A stretch of DNA of 64,000 nucleotides from Streptomyces sp. NBC_00459. Its GTDB lineage: Bacteria > Actinomycetota > Actinomycetes > Streptomycetales > Streptomycetaceae. This document shows, piece by piece, positions 52,708-61,223 of the stretch (position 1 is the first letter of the stretch; every line of letters starts with the position of its first letter). The notes below the pieces were generated by a model that was not told where the DNA came from, did no database searches, and saw only the letters and a list, made by a program, of their open reading frames with translations. The stretch lies in assembly GCF_036013955.1 (NCBI RefSeq), contig NZ_CP107903.1, forward strand, positions 8,990,001 to 9,054,000, read 5' to 3'. Made by a program: the position numbers and the translations under genes.

Positions 52708-52747
52708 CGCCGGGCGGCCCTCCCACGAGGGGAGAGACCGCCCGGCG
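52708..52747 (-). terminator. Hairpin between lanthipeptide precursor and exporter genes
   Basis: CGCCGGGCGG with its exact complement (10-bp stem) encloses a smaller CTCCC/GGGAG stem. It starts 16 bases past the precursor stop and lies upstream of the ABC transporter start. Probably a partial terminator that keeps precursor mRNA in excess. Confidence 0.68.
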
Positions 52748-52763
52748 CCCCTGCCGGAGGTGC

Positions 52764-52880
52764 TCAGAGACAGAGGGTGACGCTGGCCGCGCTGACGCAC
52801 GACAGCAGGCTGAGCGTGCTGTTGCCGCCTGTGGCGGCGGCCTCGTCGGACTCCATCGTCTGCAGGTCGAGAAGTGCCAT
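52764..52880 (-). CDS. amfS: Class III lanthipeptide precursor (AmfS/RamS/SapB type)
   Basis: A 38-residue precursor. The leader starts MALLDLQTMESDE, matching the LLDLQ box recognised by LanKC enzymes (compare AmfS and RamS). The core near residues 18-38 contains two SxxSxxxC units: Ser21-Ser24-Cys28 and Ser30-Ser33-Cys37, the same spacing as in SapB, so two lanthionine- or labionin-type rings are expected. SapB is a surfactant peptide that lets aerial hyphae leave the water surface. AAGGAA precedes the ATG at 52880. Between the LanKC gene and two ABC transporter genes, as in ram and amf clusters. The stretch between the rings and extra Ser27 make a product distinct from SapB. Confidence 0.93.
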   Translation of the reverse strand: MALLDLQTMESDEAAATGGNSTLSLLSCVSAASVTLCL

Positions 52881-52940
52881 GTCGATTCCTTTCGTCGGTC
52901 CCGGTGGGTTCCGGGTTCTTCCCGTGGGGACGGGTTCGCG

Positions 52941-55583
52941 TCACGACTCCTGATGCGGAGCCGCGTCTTGGGGCCGCCGTGGCGGCGGGAGGAAGGGCAG
53001 CGCGGCGGGGGCCGTCCCGTCGAGGGCCGCACCGAGCGCGAGCAGACAGCCCGCGGTGCCGGTGCCCAGGTCCATGGAGAGCCGCATCATCTGGTGCCCG
53101 GGGAAGGCCAGTTGGCCCTGGTACGACATCGCGTACCAGCCGAGCCCCGCGATCTGTTCCCGCTGCCGCGCCTCGGGGGCGCCGGCGCGGGCGAGGTGCA
53201 GGACCATGCCGGCCCTGCCCTGGAACAGACCGGGCTGTGCGTAGAAGCGGGAGGCGGCGGAGGTCAGGATCCGGTCCCGGGCCTTCTCGAACCCCTCGCG
53301 CCCGTCGGGGTGGGTGCGGGAGCGCCCTTCGGAGGCACTGAGCGCCAGGTGGTCGTCGAGGACCAGGCCGATCCCCACACTGCCCTCCGCGAGGTAGGGC
53401 ATGGTCCGCCGGCCCTCGTCGACCTCCAGGCCGCCGCCCCGCTGTACCACGCAGCAGTCCAGGTCCCGGCGCAGTGCCGTTCCGGCCGCGTCGAGCAGCG
53501 CGGGGTCACCTGTCGCCTCGTACTGCCGGAGGAACAGCAGCGCGGGCCCGCTCGCGCCCCGCAGCAGCCCGGCGCGGCGCTTGGGCGGGTCCGGGAGCGG
53601 CTCGTCCAGGCGGCTCACCAGGATGTCCGTGACGTCCTGGGCCCGCCGGGCGAACTCCGTCTCCCCGGTCGTGCGCGCCAGCCCGCCGAGGACCAGACCC
53701 AGCCCGGCGAGGCCGCCGCGCAGGTCCGAGGAGAGCTTGTGCCACTTCTCCCGGAGGACGGTGTCGATCAGGTCCAGCGCACGCGCGCGGTGCCCGAGCA
53801 GTTCCAGGACATGGGCGACGCCTGCGAGACCGTCGTACAGACCCAGCGGTGTGCCCACCGGCACCGGGTCGGTGTGCGCCAGCAGCCAGCGTTCACCCTC
53901 CTCGTACCGCTCCGCGCCCGCCTGGGACAGCGCGTACAGCACCCCGGCCGCGCCGTGCGCGATCCCGAGTCCGCCGCCGTCGGAGAACTGGGTGATGTCT
54001 CCGGGGAAGAGCCGGTCGTCACGTTCGGGAGTGGCGGAGGCGAGAATCGCCTTCACCATCGAGTCACGGCTGTGCGGCCAGTCGCCGGGCTCGACGGGAG
54101 CCGCCGGCGGTGAGGGTACGGGGCGGACGGCTCCGGGCGCGGACACGTCACGGGTGATCTCGGCGACCGCCTGGGCGAGAAACTCCTCCGGTACGTCCGG
54201 GAACTGGCCGGCGATCACCTCGGCCAGATGGGCGGCCTTGCCGCGGTCCACCACGAACAGGGTGGTCAGGGGCATGAAGAGGGCGAGCCGCAGACACGCC
54301 AGCGCGTACCGGTCGACGTCGGGGCCCCTGCGGTCGGGCGGGGCGAAGAACCCGGGGTGGGCCACGACCTGGCGGCCCTGTTCCCCGGTCGGTGCCGCCG
54401 CCTCGAAGTCGACCAGGGACACCGACTCCTCGTCGGGCGCGACCATGATGTTGAAGATGTGCAGGTCGTTGAAGACGATCCCGCGCGCGTGCACCGCCTC
54501 GACGGTCTCCTCGACCGCGCGGTGGATGCGCAGCGCCCACCGTGTGTACGAGGCAACCGCCTCCGGGTCGGGTTGGTGGGTGAGCAGCGGATGGCGCTCG
54601 GCGAAGAAGGAGTTGAGGGGGCGCCCCTCGATGAAGTCCATGACGAGGAAGCGGTGGTCCCCGAGTGTGAACCAGTCACGCACCTCCGGCACCGTCCCGA
54701 GCCCCGACACCTGCTCCAGAGCCGAGCGCTCGCGCTCCAGCCGGGTGATCGCGTCCGCGCCGTCGGCCGCGAGACCCGCGTGCGGTCGCCCTTCCTTCAG
54801 GACGACCCGGCGCCCGTCACGCGTGTCGGTTCCGACGTACACACCGCCGCCGTTGGAGAAGTGCAGGGCCTTCTCGATGCGGTACGGCAGGTCGGTGACC
54901 GTCGTGGCGTTGCGAGCCGCGAGCTGGGCCTCCAGGAACCCGGGCAGCCGCACCCACTCCGGGACCTGGAAGGAGGGCGCGCGCCGGTCCGGCACCAGTC
55001 GCCCCTCGCCGTCCCGGACAGCGGGTACGAGCGAGCCGCGCTCGTCGACCACGAAGGAGCGGGCGAACGCCCCGTAACGGACGTACAGCGGACCCCGGTG
55101 CCAGCGCAGATCGGTGAGGATGTACGGCCCTTCGCAGCCCTCCAGCAGCGCGCCCAGCTCCCTCAGCACCTGGTGCAGGACGTCCTCGTCGGCCGGATAG
55201 ACCGTCACGAACTTCCCGCTGCCGTCCCGGCCCGCGTACTTGGTGTTCCGCAGATGCAGCAGATGGGGTCCCGGCAGGAACTTGAACGGGATGCCGCGCG
55301 GCACGCAGTAGTCCCACACCGCCGCGGCGATCCGCTCCGCGTTCGCCCGGGTGGCGGACGCGTGCACCTTCCAGCCCTGTGCGGGTCCGGGCAGCGGGTC
55401 GCCCTCGGGACCGAGCGGCGTCATCGCCAGCCAGTCGCCGATCCGCCCCGCACGCCAGCCCTCCGGCACCGCACGGGTCGCCGTCTCGAACAGGGGAGAG
55501 GCCTTGCCCGCTGCGGACAACCGGTCCGGCGTCTCGTAGAAGTGCTGGTCGGCGAGTGCGTACACCTCGTACCGCTGGTCCAT
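52941..55583 (-). CDS. amfT: Class III lanthipeptide synthetase LanKC (RamC/AmfT type)
   Basis: An 880-residue class III lanthipeptide synthetase. The N-terminal lyase-like region (about 1-200) has PFKFLPGPHLLHLRNTKYAGRDGSGKFVTVYP. A kinase-like domain follows (VYVGTDTRDGRRVVLKEG near 245, GIVFNDLHIFNIMV near 390, SLVDFEAA), then a cyclase-like domain from about 520 (GIAHGAAGVLYAL, GLYDGLAGVAHVLELLG, GRAGMVLHLA) without the usual zinc-ligand Cys pair. It phosphorylates Ser/Thr of the peptide at 52764, removes the phosphate and forms thioether rings. Start ATG 55583 after GAGGAG. First gene of the locus, 60 bases before the precursor gene. Confidence 0.95.
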   Translation of the reverse strand: MDQRYEVYALADQHFYETPDRLSAAGKASPLFETATRAVPEGWRAGRIGDWLAMTPLGPEGDPLPGPAQGWKVHASATRANAERIAAAVWDYCVPRGIPFKFLPGPHLLHLRNTKYAGRDGSGKFVTVYPADEDVLHQVLRELGALLEGCEGPYILTDLRWHRGPLYVRYGAFARSFVVDERGSLVPAVRDGEGRLVPDRRAPSFQVPEWVRLPGFLEAQLAARNATTVTDLPYRIEKALHFSNGGGVYVGTDTRDGRRVVLKEGRPHAGLAADGADAITRLERERSALEQVSGLGTVPEVRDWFTLGDHRFLVMDFIEGRPLNSFFAERHPLLTHQPDPEAVASYTRWALRIHRAVEETVEAVHARGIVFNDLHIFNIMVAPDEESVSLVDFEAAAPTGEQGRQVVAHPGFFAPPDRRGPDVDRYALACLRLALFMPLTTLFVVDRGKAAHLAEVIAGQFPDVPEEFLAQAVAEITRDVSAPGAVRPVPSPPAAPVEPGDWPHSRDSMVKAILASATPERDDRLFPGDITQFSDGGGLGIAHGAAGVLYALSQAGAERYEEGERWLLAHTDPVPVGTPLGLYDGLAGVAHVLELLGHRARALDLIDTVLREKWHKLSSDLRGGLAGLGLVLGGLARTTGETEFARRAQDVTDILVSRLDEPLPDPPKRRAGLLRGASGPALLFLRQYEATGDPALLDAAGTALRRDLDCCVVQRGGGLEVDEGRRTMPYLAEGSVGIGLVLDDHLALSASEGRSRTHPDGREGFEKARDRILTSAASRFYAQPGLFQGRAGMVLHLARAGAPEARQREQIAGLGWYAMSYQGQLAFPGHQMMRLSMDLGTGTAGCLLALGAALDGTAPAALPFLPPPRRPQDAAPHQES

Positions 55584-55660
55584 GCCCAACTCCTCGATGG
55601 CTTGCACCGAGCCTTCCAGTCCGTGGACGGCGCCCGACAGTCACCGCTGTCACGAGACCA

Positions 55661-55677
55661 CTGTGCGGAACGCACAG
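55661..55677. promoter_or_regulatory. Inverted repeat in the divergent region of the lanthipeptide locus
   Basis: CTGTGCG-GAA-CGCACAG: perfect 7-base arms, between the LanKC start (78 bases away, leftward) and the phosphatase start (71 bases, rightward). Nearby, TCAC at 55641 and 55650 repeats with 9-base spacing. Candidate regulator site for either gene. Confidence 0.4.
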
Positions 55678-55735
55678 GTGGCGGCCGGGGCGAACACCGG
55701 GAGCGTCAGGGGCTGCGCCTGCGCCCCATACGCGC

Positions 55736-55741
55736 TGTAAT
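55736..55741 (+). promoter_or_regulatory. -10 box candidate of a leaderless phosphatase transcript
   Basis: TGTAAT ends six bases before the GTG at 55748, which has no ribosome binding site, so a leaderless mRNA is likely. No good -35 box was found. Confidence 0.4.
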
Positions 55742-55747
55742 GACGAC

Positions 55748-58216
55748 GTGGTCAGCGAGGAGGCGGGACGCGGAACGAGAACGGCGCGAGCCGAACTCGC
55801 GCTCAAGTCGCTCACCGCCGACCTCGACCCACGTGAGCGCCTCCGTCGGGTCCTCGAACAGACGCTCGTCTTCGCGGGCGCGAGCGTCGCCGCCGTCTAC
55901 ACCCCGGGCGACACCGGTGACGTGCTGTGTCTCGTCGAGTCGGCCGGAGTGCCGAGGACGTTGTTCGGGCTGCGCGACAGCTACCCCGTGGACGCCCGAT
56001 CGCCCGCCGCGGTCGCCCACCGCACCGGACGGCCGGTCTGGCTCGGGCCCGACGAACTCGCCGGGTGCGCCGAGTCCCGGCGGATGCCGGCCGGTGCCGT
56101 CCACCTGGCCGCCCTGCCCGTCCGAGCGGGCGCCGCAGCCGGTGACGGCGGCTGTCTGCTCGCTCTGACGGAGCGTCCCGGCGGCTTCGACGACAGCGCC
56201 CGGGACAGCCTCGGACTGCTCGCCGAAGCGGTCGCCTGGCCCGCTCCGCCCGCCGCCTCGGACCCCGGCGAACTGTCGGCCGGCGCCTTCAGCCTCGCCA
56301 TGGACAGCGGACGCGTCGAGGTCGGCGACGAACTCCTCGAACTGTTCGCGCTCGACCGGGCGGACTTCGACGGCAAGGTCGAGACCCTGCTCGGTCTGAC
56401 CGTGCCCGAGGACCTGCCCTCCCTGATGTCCGTCGTCGAGGCCGACCACATGTCCATCGGCGACCGGGAGCTGGAGTTCCGGGTCCTCCAGCCCGCGGGC
56501 CCGCCGAGGTGGCTGCGGCTGCGCGGGCGGCTGGTGACCGCAGGTGAGGGCCGGGCCGCCCGGCTCGTGGGCACGGTCGGCGACGCCTCCCTGCTGCGCT
56601 CCGGAGTCACCGACGTGGCACGCGTCCAGCGCCTCGCCGCAGCCCTGGCCACCGCCGGCACCGTCCGTGACGTCAGCCAGGCCGTCGTCACCGCGCTGCG
56701 CGAGCCGCTGCTCGCCGACCGGATCGCTCTCGCCGAGCTGGACAACGAACGTCTCGTCGTCACCGTCCTCGACCCGCCCGAACCAGAGGCCTGGCCCGAG
56801 CTGTGGCGGCTGGAGTGGCGCTCCGAGTGGCCCGAGTCACCCGTTCGCTCCATGCCGACGCTGGCCGCCGCCCTGCGCGAGGGCAGGGCCGCCATCTGGC
56901 CCGCGGGAACCGAACTGGAGCCCGCGCTCCAGGGCGTCGGCCCCGGAGGTCTCGCGGTACTGCCGCTGCCGACCGGCGGCCGGATGGCCGGCATCTGCCT
57001 GATCGGCTGGGACAGCCCGCACGAGTTCGGCACCGACGAACGCGCACTGCTCACCGCCGCCGCGGGCCTCGCCGGGCAGGCTCTGACACGCGCCCACGCC
57101 TTCGACGCCGAACACGAACTCGTCAGCATGCTCCAGCGCTCCCTGCTGCCCCGCCGCCTGCCCAGACTGCCCGGCGGGGTCGCCGAGGCCCGCTACCTCC
57201 CGACCACCGAGGGCCTGGAGGTCGGGGGCGACTGGTACGACGTGATCCCGCTGCCCGACAACCACGTGGCGCTCGTCATCGGCGACGTCCAGGGCCACAA
57301 CGCGGGCGCCGCCACCCTCATGGGCCAGATGCGCACCGCCCTGCGCGCGTACGCCGTCGAGGGTCACCCGCCGGACGTCGTCGTCTCCCACGCCAACCGT
57401 CTCCTTGTCGACATGGAGACCGACCTCTTCGCCACCTGCTGCTATGTCGAGGTCGACATGGAGGAGGGCACCGCCTGGTACGTCCGGGCCGGCCATCTTC
57501 CCCCGGTCGTCCGCAACCCCGACGGCACCACCGAGATCACCGAGTCCGACGTCGGCCCGCCGCTCGGGGTGCTGGCCCGGGCCGACTACCCCATGAGCCT
57601 GATCCGCCTCCAGCCCGGCACCCTGATCGCCCTCACGACCGACGGCCTCGTCGAGTCCGCCCAGATCGACATCGAGGACGGCCTCGACGCTCTCGCCGCC
57701 GACCTCGCCGCCGCCGACCCCGCCCATCTCGGCCTGGTCGCCGACGCCCTGCTCGCGGGCGCCAACCGCAACGACGACGTGGCGCTTCTCCTGCTGCGCT
57801 ACGACGGCATGGAGCGGCGCCCGCTGCGGGAGAGCTGGACGGTGTGGCGGGTGCCCGAGGCGGTCCGGCACGCCCGCCGCTTCACCCGGCGCACCCTGCG
57901 CACCTGGGGCGTTGCGGGGGAGCCGGGCATCCAGGAGAACATGGACACCGTGCTCCTGGTCGTCTCCGAACTGGTCACCAACGCCCTCGTGCACACCGAC
58001 GGCCAGGTCCGTCTCGACCTGACCCTCTTCAACGGCCGGCTGCGCGTCGCCGTCGCGGACAACTCGCCCCGTACGCCCATCAGACCGACGAACCTCGGCT
58101 GGGAGGCCACCGGCGGCCGGGGCATGCTCCTGGTCGAGGCCATGTCGGCCGCCTGGGGAACAGTCCCGGTCAGCGGCGGCAAACAGGTGTGGAGCGAGCT
58201 CGCGCTGGAGCCCTGA
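55748..58216 (+). CDS. GAF-containing SpoIIE-type phosphatase with C-terminal ATPase domain
   Basis: An 822-residue signalling protein. The N-terminal GAF (about 25-165) is followed by a PAS-like segment (VGDELLELFALDRADFDGKVETLLG), a second GAF near 295-460, a PP2C/SpoIIE phosphatase with GGDWYDVIPL near 495, LVIGDVQGHNAGAA and LIALTTDGLVESAQ near 635, and a final HATPase domain (LVVSELVTNALVHTDG near 738, TGGRGMLLVEAM). It is a member of the same class as the protein at 20667 and may dephosphorylate and phosphorylate a STAS antagonist. GTG 55748 is the likely start; the frame is open far upstream. It is divergent from the LanKC gene, so it may share its control region. Confidence 0.87.
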   Translation: MVSEEAGRGTRTARAELALKSLTADLDPRERLRRVLEQTLVFAGASVAAVYTPGDTGDVLCLVESAGVPRTLFGLRDSYPVDARSPAAVAHRTGRPVWLGPDELAGCAESRRMPAGAVHLAALPVRAGAAAGDGGCLLALTERPGGFDDSARDSLGLLAEAVAWPAPPAASDPGELSAGAFSLAMDSGRVEVGDELLELFALDRADFDGKVETLLGLTVPEDLPSLMSVVEADHMSIGDRELEFRVLQPAGPPRWLRLRGRLVTAGEGRAARLVGTVGDASLLRSGVTDVARVQRLAAALATAGTVRDVSQAVVTALREPLLADRIALAELDNERLVVTVLDPPEPEAWPELWRLEWRSEWPESPVRSMPTLAAALREGRAAIWPAGTELEPALQGVGPGGLAVLPLPTGGRMAGICLIGWDSPHEFGTDERALLTAAAGLAGQALTRAHAFDAEHELVSMLQRSLLPRRLPRLPGGVAEARYLPTTEGLEVGGDWYDVIPLPDNHVALVIGDVQGHNAGAATLMGQMRTALRAYAVEGHPPDVVVSHANRLLVDMETDLFATCCYVEVDMEEGTAWYVRAGHLPPVVRNPDGTTEITESDVGPPLGVLARADYPMSLIRLQPGTLIALTTDGLVESAQIDIEDGLDALAADLAAADPAHLGLVADALLAGANRNDDVALLLLRYDGMERRPLRESWTVWRVPEAVRHARRFTRRTLRTWGVAGEPGIQENMDTVLLVVSELVTNALVHTDGQVRLDLTLFNGRLRVAVADNSPRTPIRPTNLGWEATGGRGMLLVEAMSAAWGTVPVSGGKQVWSELALEP

Positions 58217-58285
58217 GCGCCCACGAGCAGGCTCCCCCACCGGTCACGCTGAGGCACCGGATATTACGTCGTGGGGAATCGCGGC

Positions 58286-58291
58286 TAGGGT
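58286..58291 (+). promoter_or_regulatory. Probable -10 box (TAGGGT) of a leaderless rfbA transcript
   Basis: TAGGGT ends six bases before the ATG at 58298 with no Shine-Dalgarno between, predicting a leaderless mRNA for the dTDP-rhamnose operon. Confidence 0.5.
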
Positions 58292-58297
58292 GAACGG

Positions 58298-59365
58298 ATG
58301 AAGGCTCTCGTGCTCTCCGGCGGCGCCGGCACGCGGCTTCGGCCGATCACCCATACCTCGGCGAAGCAGCTCGTGCCCGTGGCCAACAAAGCCGTGCTGT
58401 TCTACGGCCTGGAATCCCTCGCCGACGCGGGCATCACCGAGGTCGGCATGATCGTCGGTGACACCGCCGCCGAGATCGAGGAAGCGGTCGGCGACGGATC
58501 GAAGTTCGGTCTGAAGGTCACCTACATCCCGCAGGAGAAGCCCCTGGGCCTGGCTCACGCGGTGCTGATCGCGCGGGACTTCCTCGGTGACGACGACTTC
58601 GTCATGTACCTCGGCGACAACTTCATCATCGGCGGCATCAGCGACCTCGTCGACGAGTTCCGCAGACTGCGCCCCGACGCCCAGATCCTGCTCACCCAGG
58701 TGCCCGACCCGCGCTCCTTCGGTGTCGCCGAACTCGACGCGGACGGCCAGGTGATCGGCCTGGAGGAGAAGCCCGAGCACCCCAAGAGCGACCTCGCGCT
58801 CGTCGGCGTGTACCTCTTCACCCCGGCGATCCACGACGCCGTACGCGCCATCCGCCCCTCCGGGCGCGGCGAGTTGGAGATCACCCACGCCATCCAGTAC
58901 CTCATCGACGCCCGGTCCGACGTACGATCCACGCTCATCAAGGGCTACTGGAAGGACACGGGGAACGTCACCGACATGCTGGAGGTCAACCGCATGGTCC
59001 TGGAGGGCCTCGACCGGCGGATCGACGGCGACGTGGACGACGCCTCCGAGACCATAGGGCGGGTGGTGATCGAGGAGGGTGCGAGCATCAGCCGCTCACG
59101 CATCGTGGGACCCGTCGTCATCGGCGCCGGAACCGTCGTCAGCGACTCCTACGTCGGACCGTTCACCTCCGTCGCGGAGAACTGCCGGATCACCGACAGC
59201 GAGCTGGAGTTCTCCATCGTGCTGCGGGACTCCTCCATCGCCGGGGTGGGCCGCATCGAGTCCTCGCTCATCGGCCGGCACGTCGAAGTGACCCCGGCGC
59301 CCAGTGTTCCCAGCGCCCACCGACTCGTCCTCGGAGACCACAGCAAGGTGCAGATCCACTCATGA
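58298..59365 (+). CDS. rfbA: Glucose-1-phosphate thymidylyltransferase
   Basis: A 355-residue nucleotidyltransferase of the long (StrD/RmlA-like) type. It makes dTDP-glucose from dTTP and glucose-1-phosphate, the first step to dTDP-L-rhamnose. Features: KALVLSGGAGTRLRPITHTSAKQLVPV at the start (nucleotide loop), PLGLAHAVLIARDFLG near 90, YLGDNFIIGG near 107, and EKPEHPKSDLALVGVY near 160. A left-handed beta-helix follows from about 255 to the end (IVGPVVIGAGTVVSDSYVGPF), typical of the long form. It begins a plus-strand operon and overlaps the start of rfbB by four bases (ATGA), so the two are translationally coupled. Confidence 0.94.
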   Translation: MKALVLSGGAGTRLRPITHTSAKQLVPVANKAVLFYGLESLADAGITEVGMIVGDTAAEIEEAVGDGSKFGLKVTYIPQEKPLGLAHAVLIARDFLGDDDFVMYLGDNFIIGGISDLVDEFRRLRPDAQILLTQVPDPRSFGVAELDADGQVIGLEEKPEHPKSDLALVGVYLFTPAIHDAVRAIRPSGRGELEITHAIQYLIDARSDVRSTLIKGYWKDTGNVTDMLEVNRMVLEGLDRRIDGDVDDASETIGRVVIEEGASISRSRIVGPVVIGAGTVVSDSYVGPFTSVAENCRITDSELEFSIVLRDSSIAGVGRIESSLIGRHVEVTPAPSVPSAHRLVLGDHSKVQIHS

Positions 59366-60354
59366 ACCTCCTCGTCACCGGCGCCGCCGGCTTCATCGGC
59401 TCCACGTACGTCCGCACACTCCTCGCGTCCGACGCCCCCGACGCGCCCCGGATCACCGTGCTGGACAAGCTCACGTACGCGGGCACCCTGGAGAACCTGC
59501 CGGTCGACCACCCCCGGCTGAAGTTCGTCCAGGGCGACATCTGCGACGCCGAACTCGTCGACAAGCTGATGGCCGAGGCCGACCAGGTCGTCCACTTCGC
59601 CGCCGAGTCCCACGTGGACCGCTCGATCGACGGCGCCGCCGACTTCGTCCGCACCAACGTCGTGGGCACCCAGGTGCTGCTGGACGCCGCCCTGCGCTAC
59701 CGGGTCGGCCCCTTCGTGCACGTCTCCACCGACGAGGTGTACGGCTCGATCGAGACCGGCTCCTGGCCCGAGGACCACCCGCTGGCCCCCAACTCGCCCT
59801 ACTCGGCGTCGAAGGCGTCCTCGGACCTGCTGGCCCTCGCCTACCACCGCACCCACGGCCTGGACGTCCGCGTCACCCGCTGCTCCAACAACTACGGGCC
59901 GCACCAGTTCCCCGAGAAGGTCATCCCGCTCTTCGTCACCAACCTCCTCGACGGCAAGAAGGTCCCGCTGTACGGCGAGGGCCTCAACGTCCGCGACTGG
60001 CTGCACGTCGACGACCACTGCCAGGGCGTCGACCTGGTGCGCACCGGCGGCAGGCCCGGCGAGGTCTACAACATCGGCGGCGGCACGGAACTGAGCAACA
60101 AGGAACTCACCGGGCTGCTCCTGGAGGCCTGCGGAGCCGACTGGGACAGCGTGGAGTACGTCGAGGACCGCAAGGGCCACGACCTGCGCTACTCCGTCGA
60201 CTGGGGCAAGCTCCACGACGAGCTGGGCTACACCCCGCGCCACGACTTCGCCGCCGGACTCGCCGCCACCGTCGCCTGGTACCGGGACAACCGCGCCTGG
60301 TGGGAGCCCCTCAAGCAGCGCGTCGGCACCGCGGAGAAGCGGGTCGAGGGATGA
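59362..60354 (+). CDS. rfbB: dTDP-glucose 4,6-dehydratase
   Basis: A 330-residue SDR-type enzyme that converts dTDP-glucose to dTDP-4-keto-6-deoxyglucose using bound NAD. The Rossmann motif LLVTGAAGFIGSTYV is at the start, the catalytic Thr-Asp-Glu in HVSTDEVYGSIETG near 125-135 and the Tyr-Lys pair in YSASKASSDLL near 149. NNYGPHQFPEKVIPL and the sugar-binding GLNVRDWLHVDDHC near 215 complete the family pattern. It overlaps rfbA by four bases and rfbD by four bases, so all three are coupled. The product feeds the epimerase encoded at 62101. Confidence 0.96.
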   Translation: MNLLVTGAAGFIGSTYVRTLLASDAPDAPRITVLDKLTYAGTLENLPVDHPRLKFVQGDICDAELVDKLMAEADQVVHFAAESHVDRSIDGAADFVRTNVVGTQVLLDAALRYRVGPFVHVSTDEVYGSIETGSWPEDHPLAPNSPYSASKASSDLLALAYHRTHGLDVRVTRCSNNYGPHQFPEKVIPLFVTNLLDGKKVPLYGEGLNVRDWLHVDDHCQGVDLVRTGGRPGEVYNIGGGTELSNKELTGLLLEACGADWDSVEYVEDRKGHDLRYSVDWGKLHDELGYTPRHDFAAGLAATVAWYRDNRAWWEPLKQRVGTAEKRVEG

Positions 60355-61223
60355 AGTGGCTCGTCACCGGCGCCGCCGGCATGCTCGGCCTCGACACCGT
60401 GGAGGAACTCCTCCGGCGCGGTGAGGACGTCGTGGGCCTCGCCCGCGCCGCCCTGGACATCACCGACCCCGACGACGTGCGCCGCGTCTTCGCCGAGCAC
60501 CGGCCCGATCTGGTCGTCAACTGCGCGGCCTACACCGCCGTCGACGACGCCGAGACGGACGAGGAGACGGCGCTGCGCATCAACGGCGTCGGACCGCGCC
60601 TGCTCGCCCAGGCCTGCGCCGAGCACGGCGCCCGCCTCATCCACGTGTCCACCGACTACGTGTTCGACGGCGAGGCCCGGGACACCCCGTACCCCGAGGA
60701 CCACACCCCGGCCCCGCGCACGGCGTACGGTCGCACCAAACTCGCCGGTGAACAGGCCGTCCTGGCCACGCTCCCGGACACGAGCGCCGTCCTGCGCACG
60801 GCCTGGCTGTACGGCGCCCACGGTGGCAACTTCGTGCGTACGATGATCGATCTGGAGGCGCGTCGGGACACCCTCGACGTCGTCGACGACCAACGCGGCC
60901 AGCCCACCTGGAGCGCCGACGTCGCCGCACGTATCGCCGACCTGGGGCCCCTGATCGGCCCCGGGGCGAACGGTATCCTGCACGCCACCAACTCCGGCGA
61001 GACCACCTGGTTCGAGCTGGCGCGTGAGGTGTTCCGCCTCGTCGACGCCGACCCGGACCGCGTACACCCCACCACCAGCGCGGCCTTCGTCCGGCCCGCA
61101 CCCCGACCCGCGTACAGCGCCCTCGGCCACGGCCGTTGGCAGCAGGCCGGTCTCGGACCTCTCCGTGACTGGCGTACCGCCCTGCACGAAGCACTGCCAC
61201 ACATCCGCAAGGAGATTTCCTAG
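60351..61223 (+). CDS. rfbD: dTDP-4-dehydrorhamnose reductase
   Basis: A 290-residue SDR reductase for the last step to dTDP-L-rhamnose. It shows LVTGAAGMLGLDTVEELL at the start, DLVVNCAAYTAVDDAE near 53, HVSTDYVFDGE near 97 and the catalytic YxxxK in RTAYGRTKLAGEQAV near 120. LRTAWLYGAHGGNFV, DDQRGQPTWSADVA and PRPAYSALGH follow the RmlD family pattern. The ATG at 60351 overlaps the rfbB stop (ATGA), and the stop touches the next GTG. The reading frame is also open far upstream, antisense-like to nothing, and this extension inside rfbB is not real. Confidence 0.95.
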   Translation: MKWLVTGAAGMLGLDTVEELLRRGEDVVGLARAALDITDPDDVRRVFAEHRPDLVVNCAAYTAVDDAETDEETALRINGVGPRLLAQACAEHGARLIHVSTDYVFDGEARDTPYPEDHTPAPRTAYGRTKLAGEQAVLATLPDTSAVLRTAWLYGAHGGNFVRTMIDLEARRDTLDVVDDQRGQPTWSADVAARIADLGPLIGPGANGILHATNSGETTWFELAREVFRLVDADPDRVHPTTSAAFVRPAPRPAYSALGHGRWQQAGLGPLRDWRTALHEALPHIRKEIS

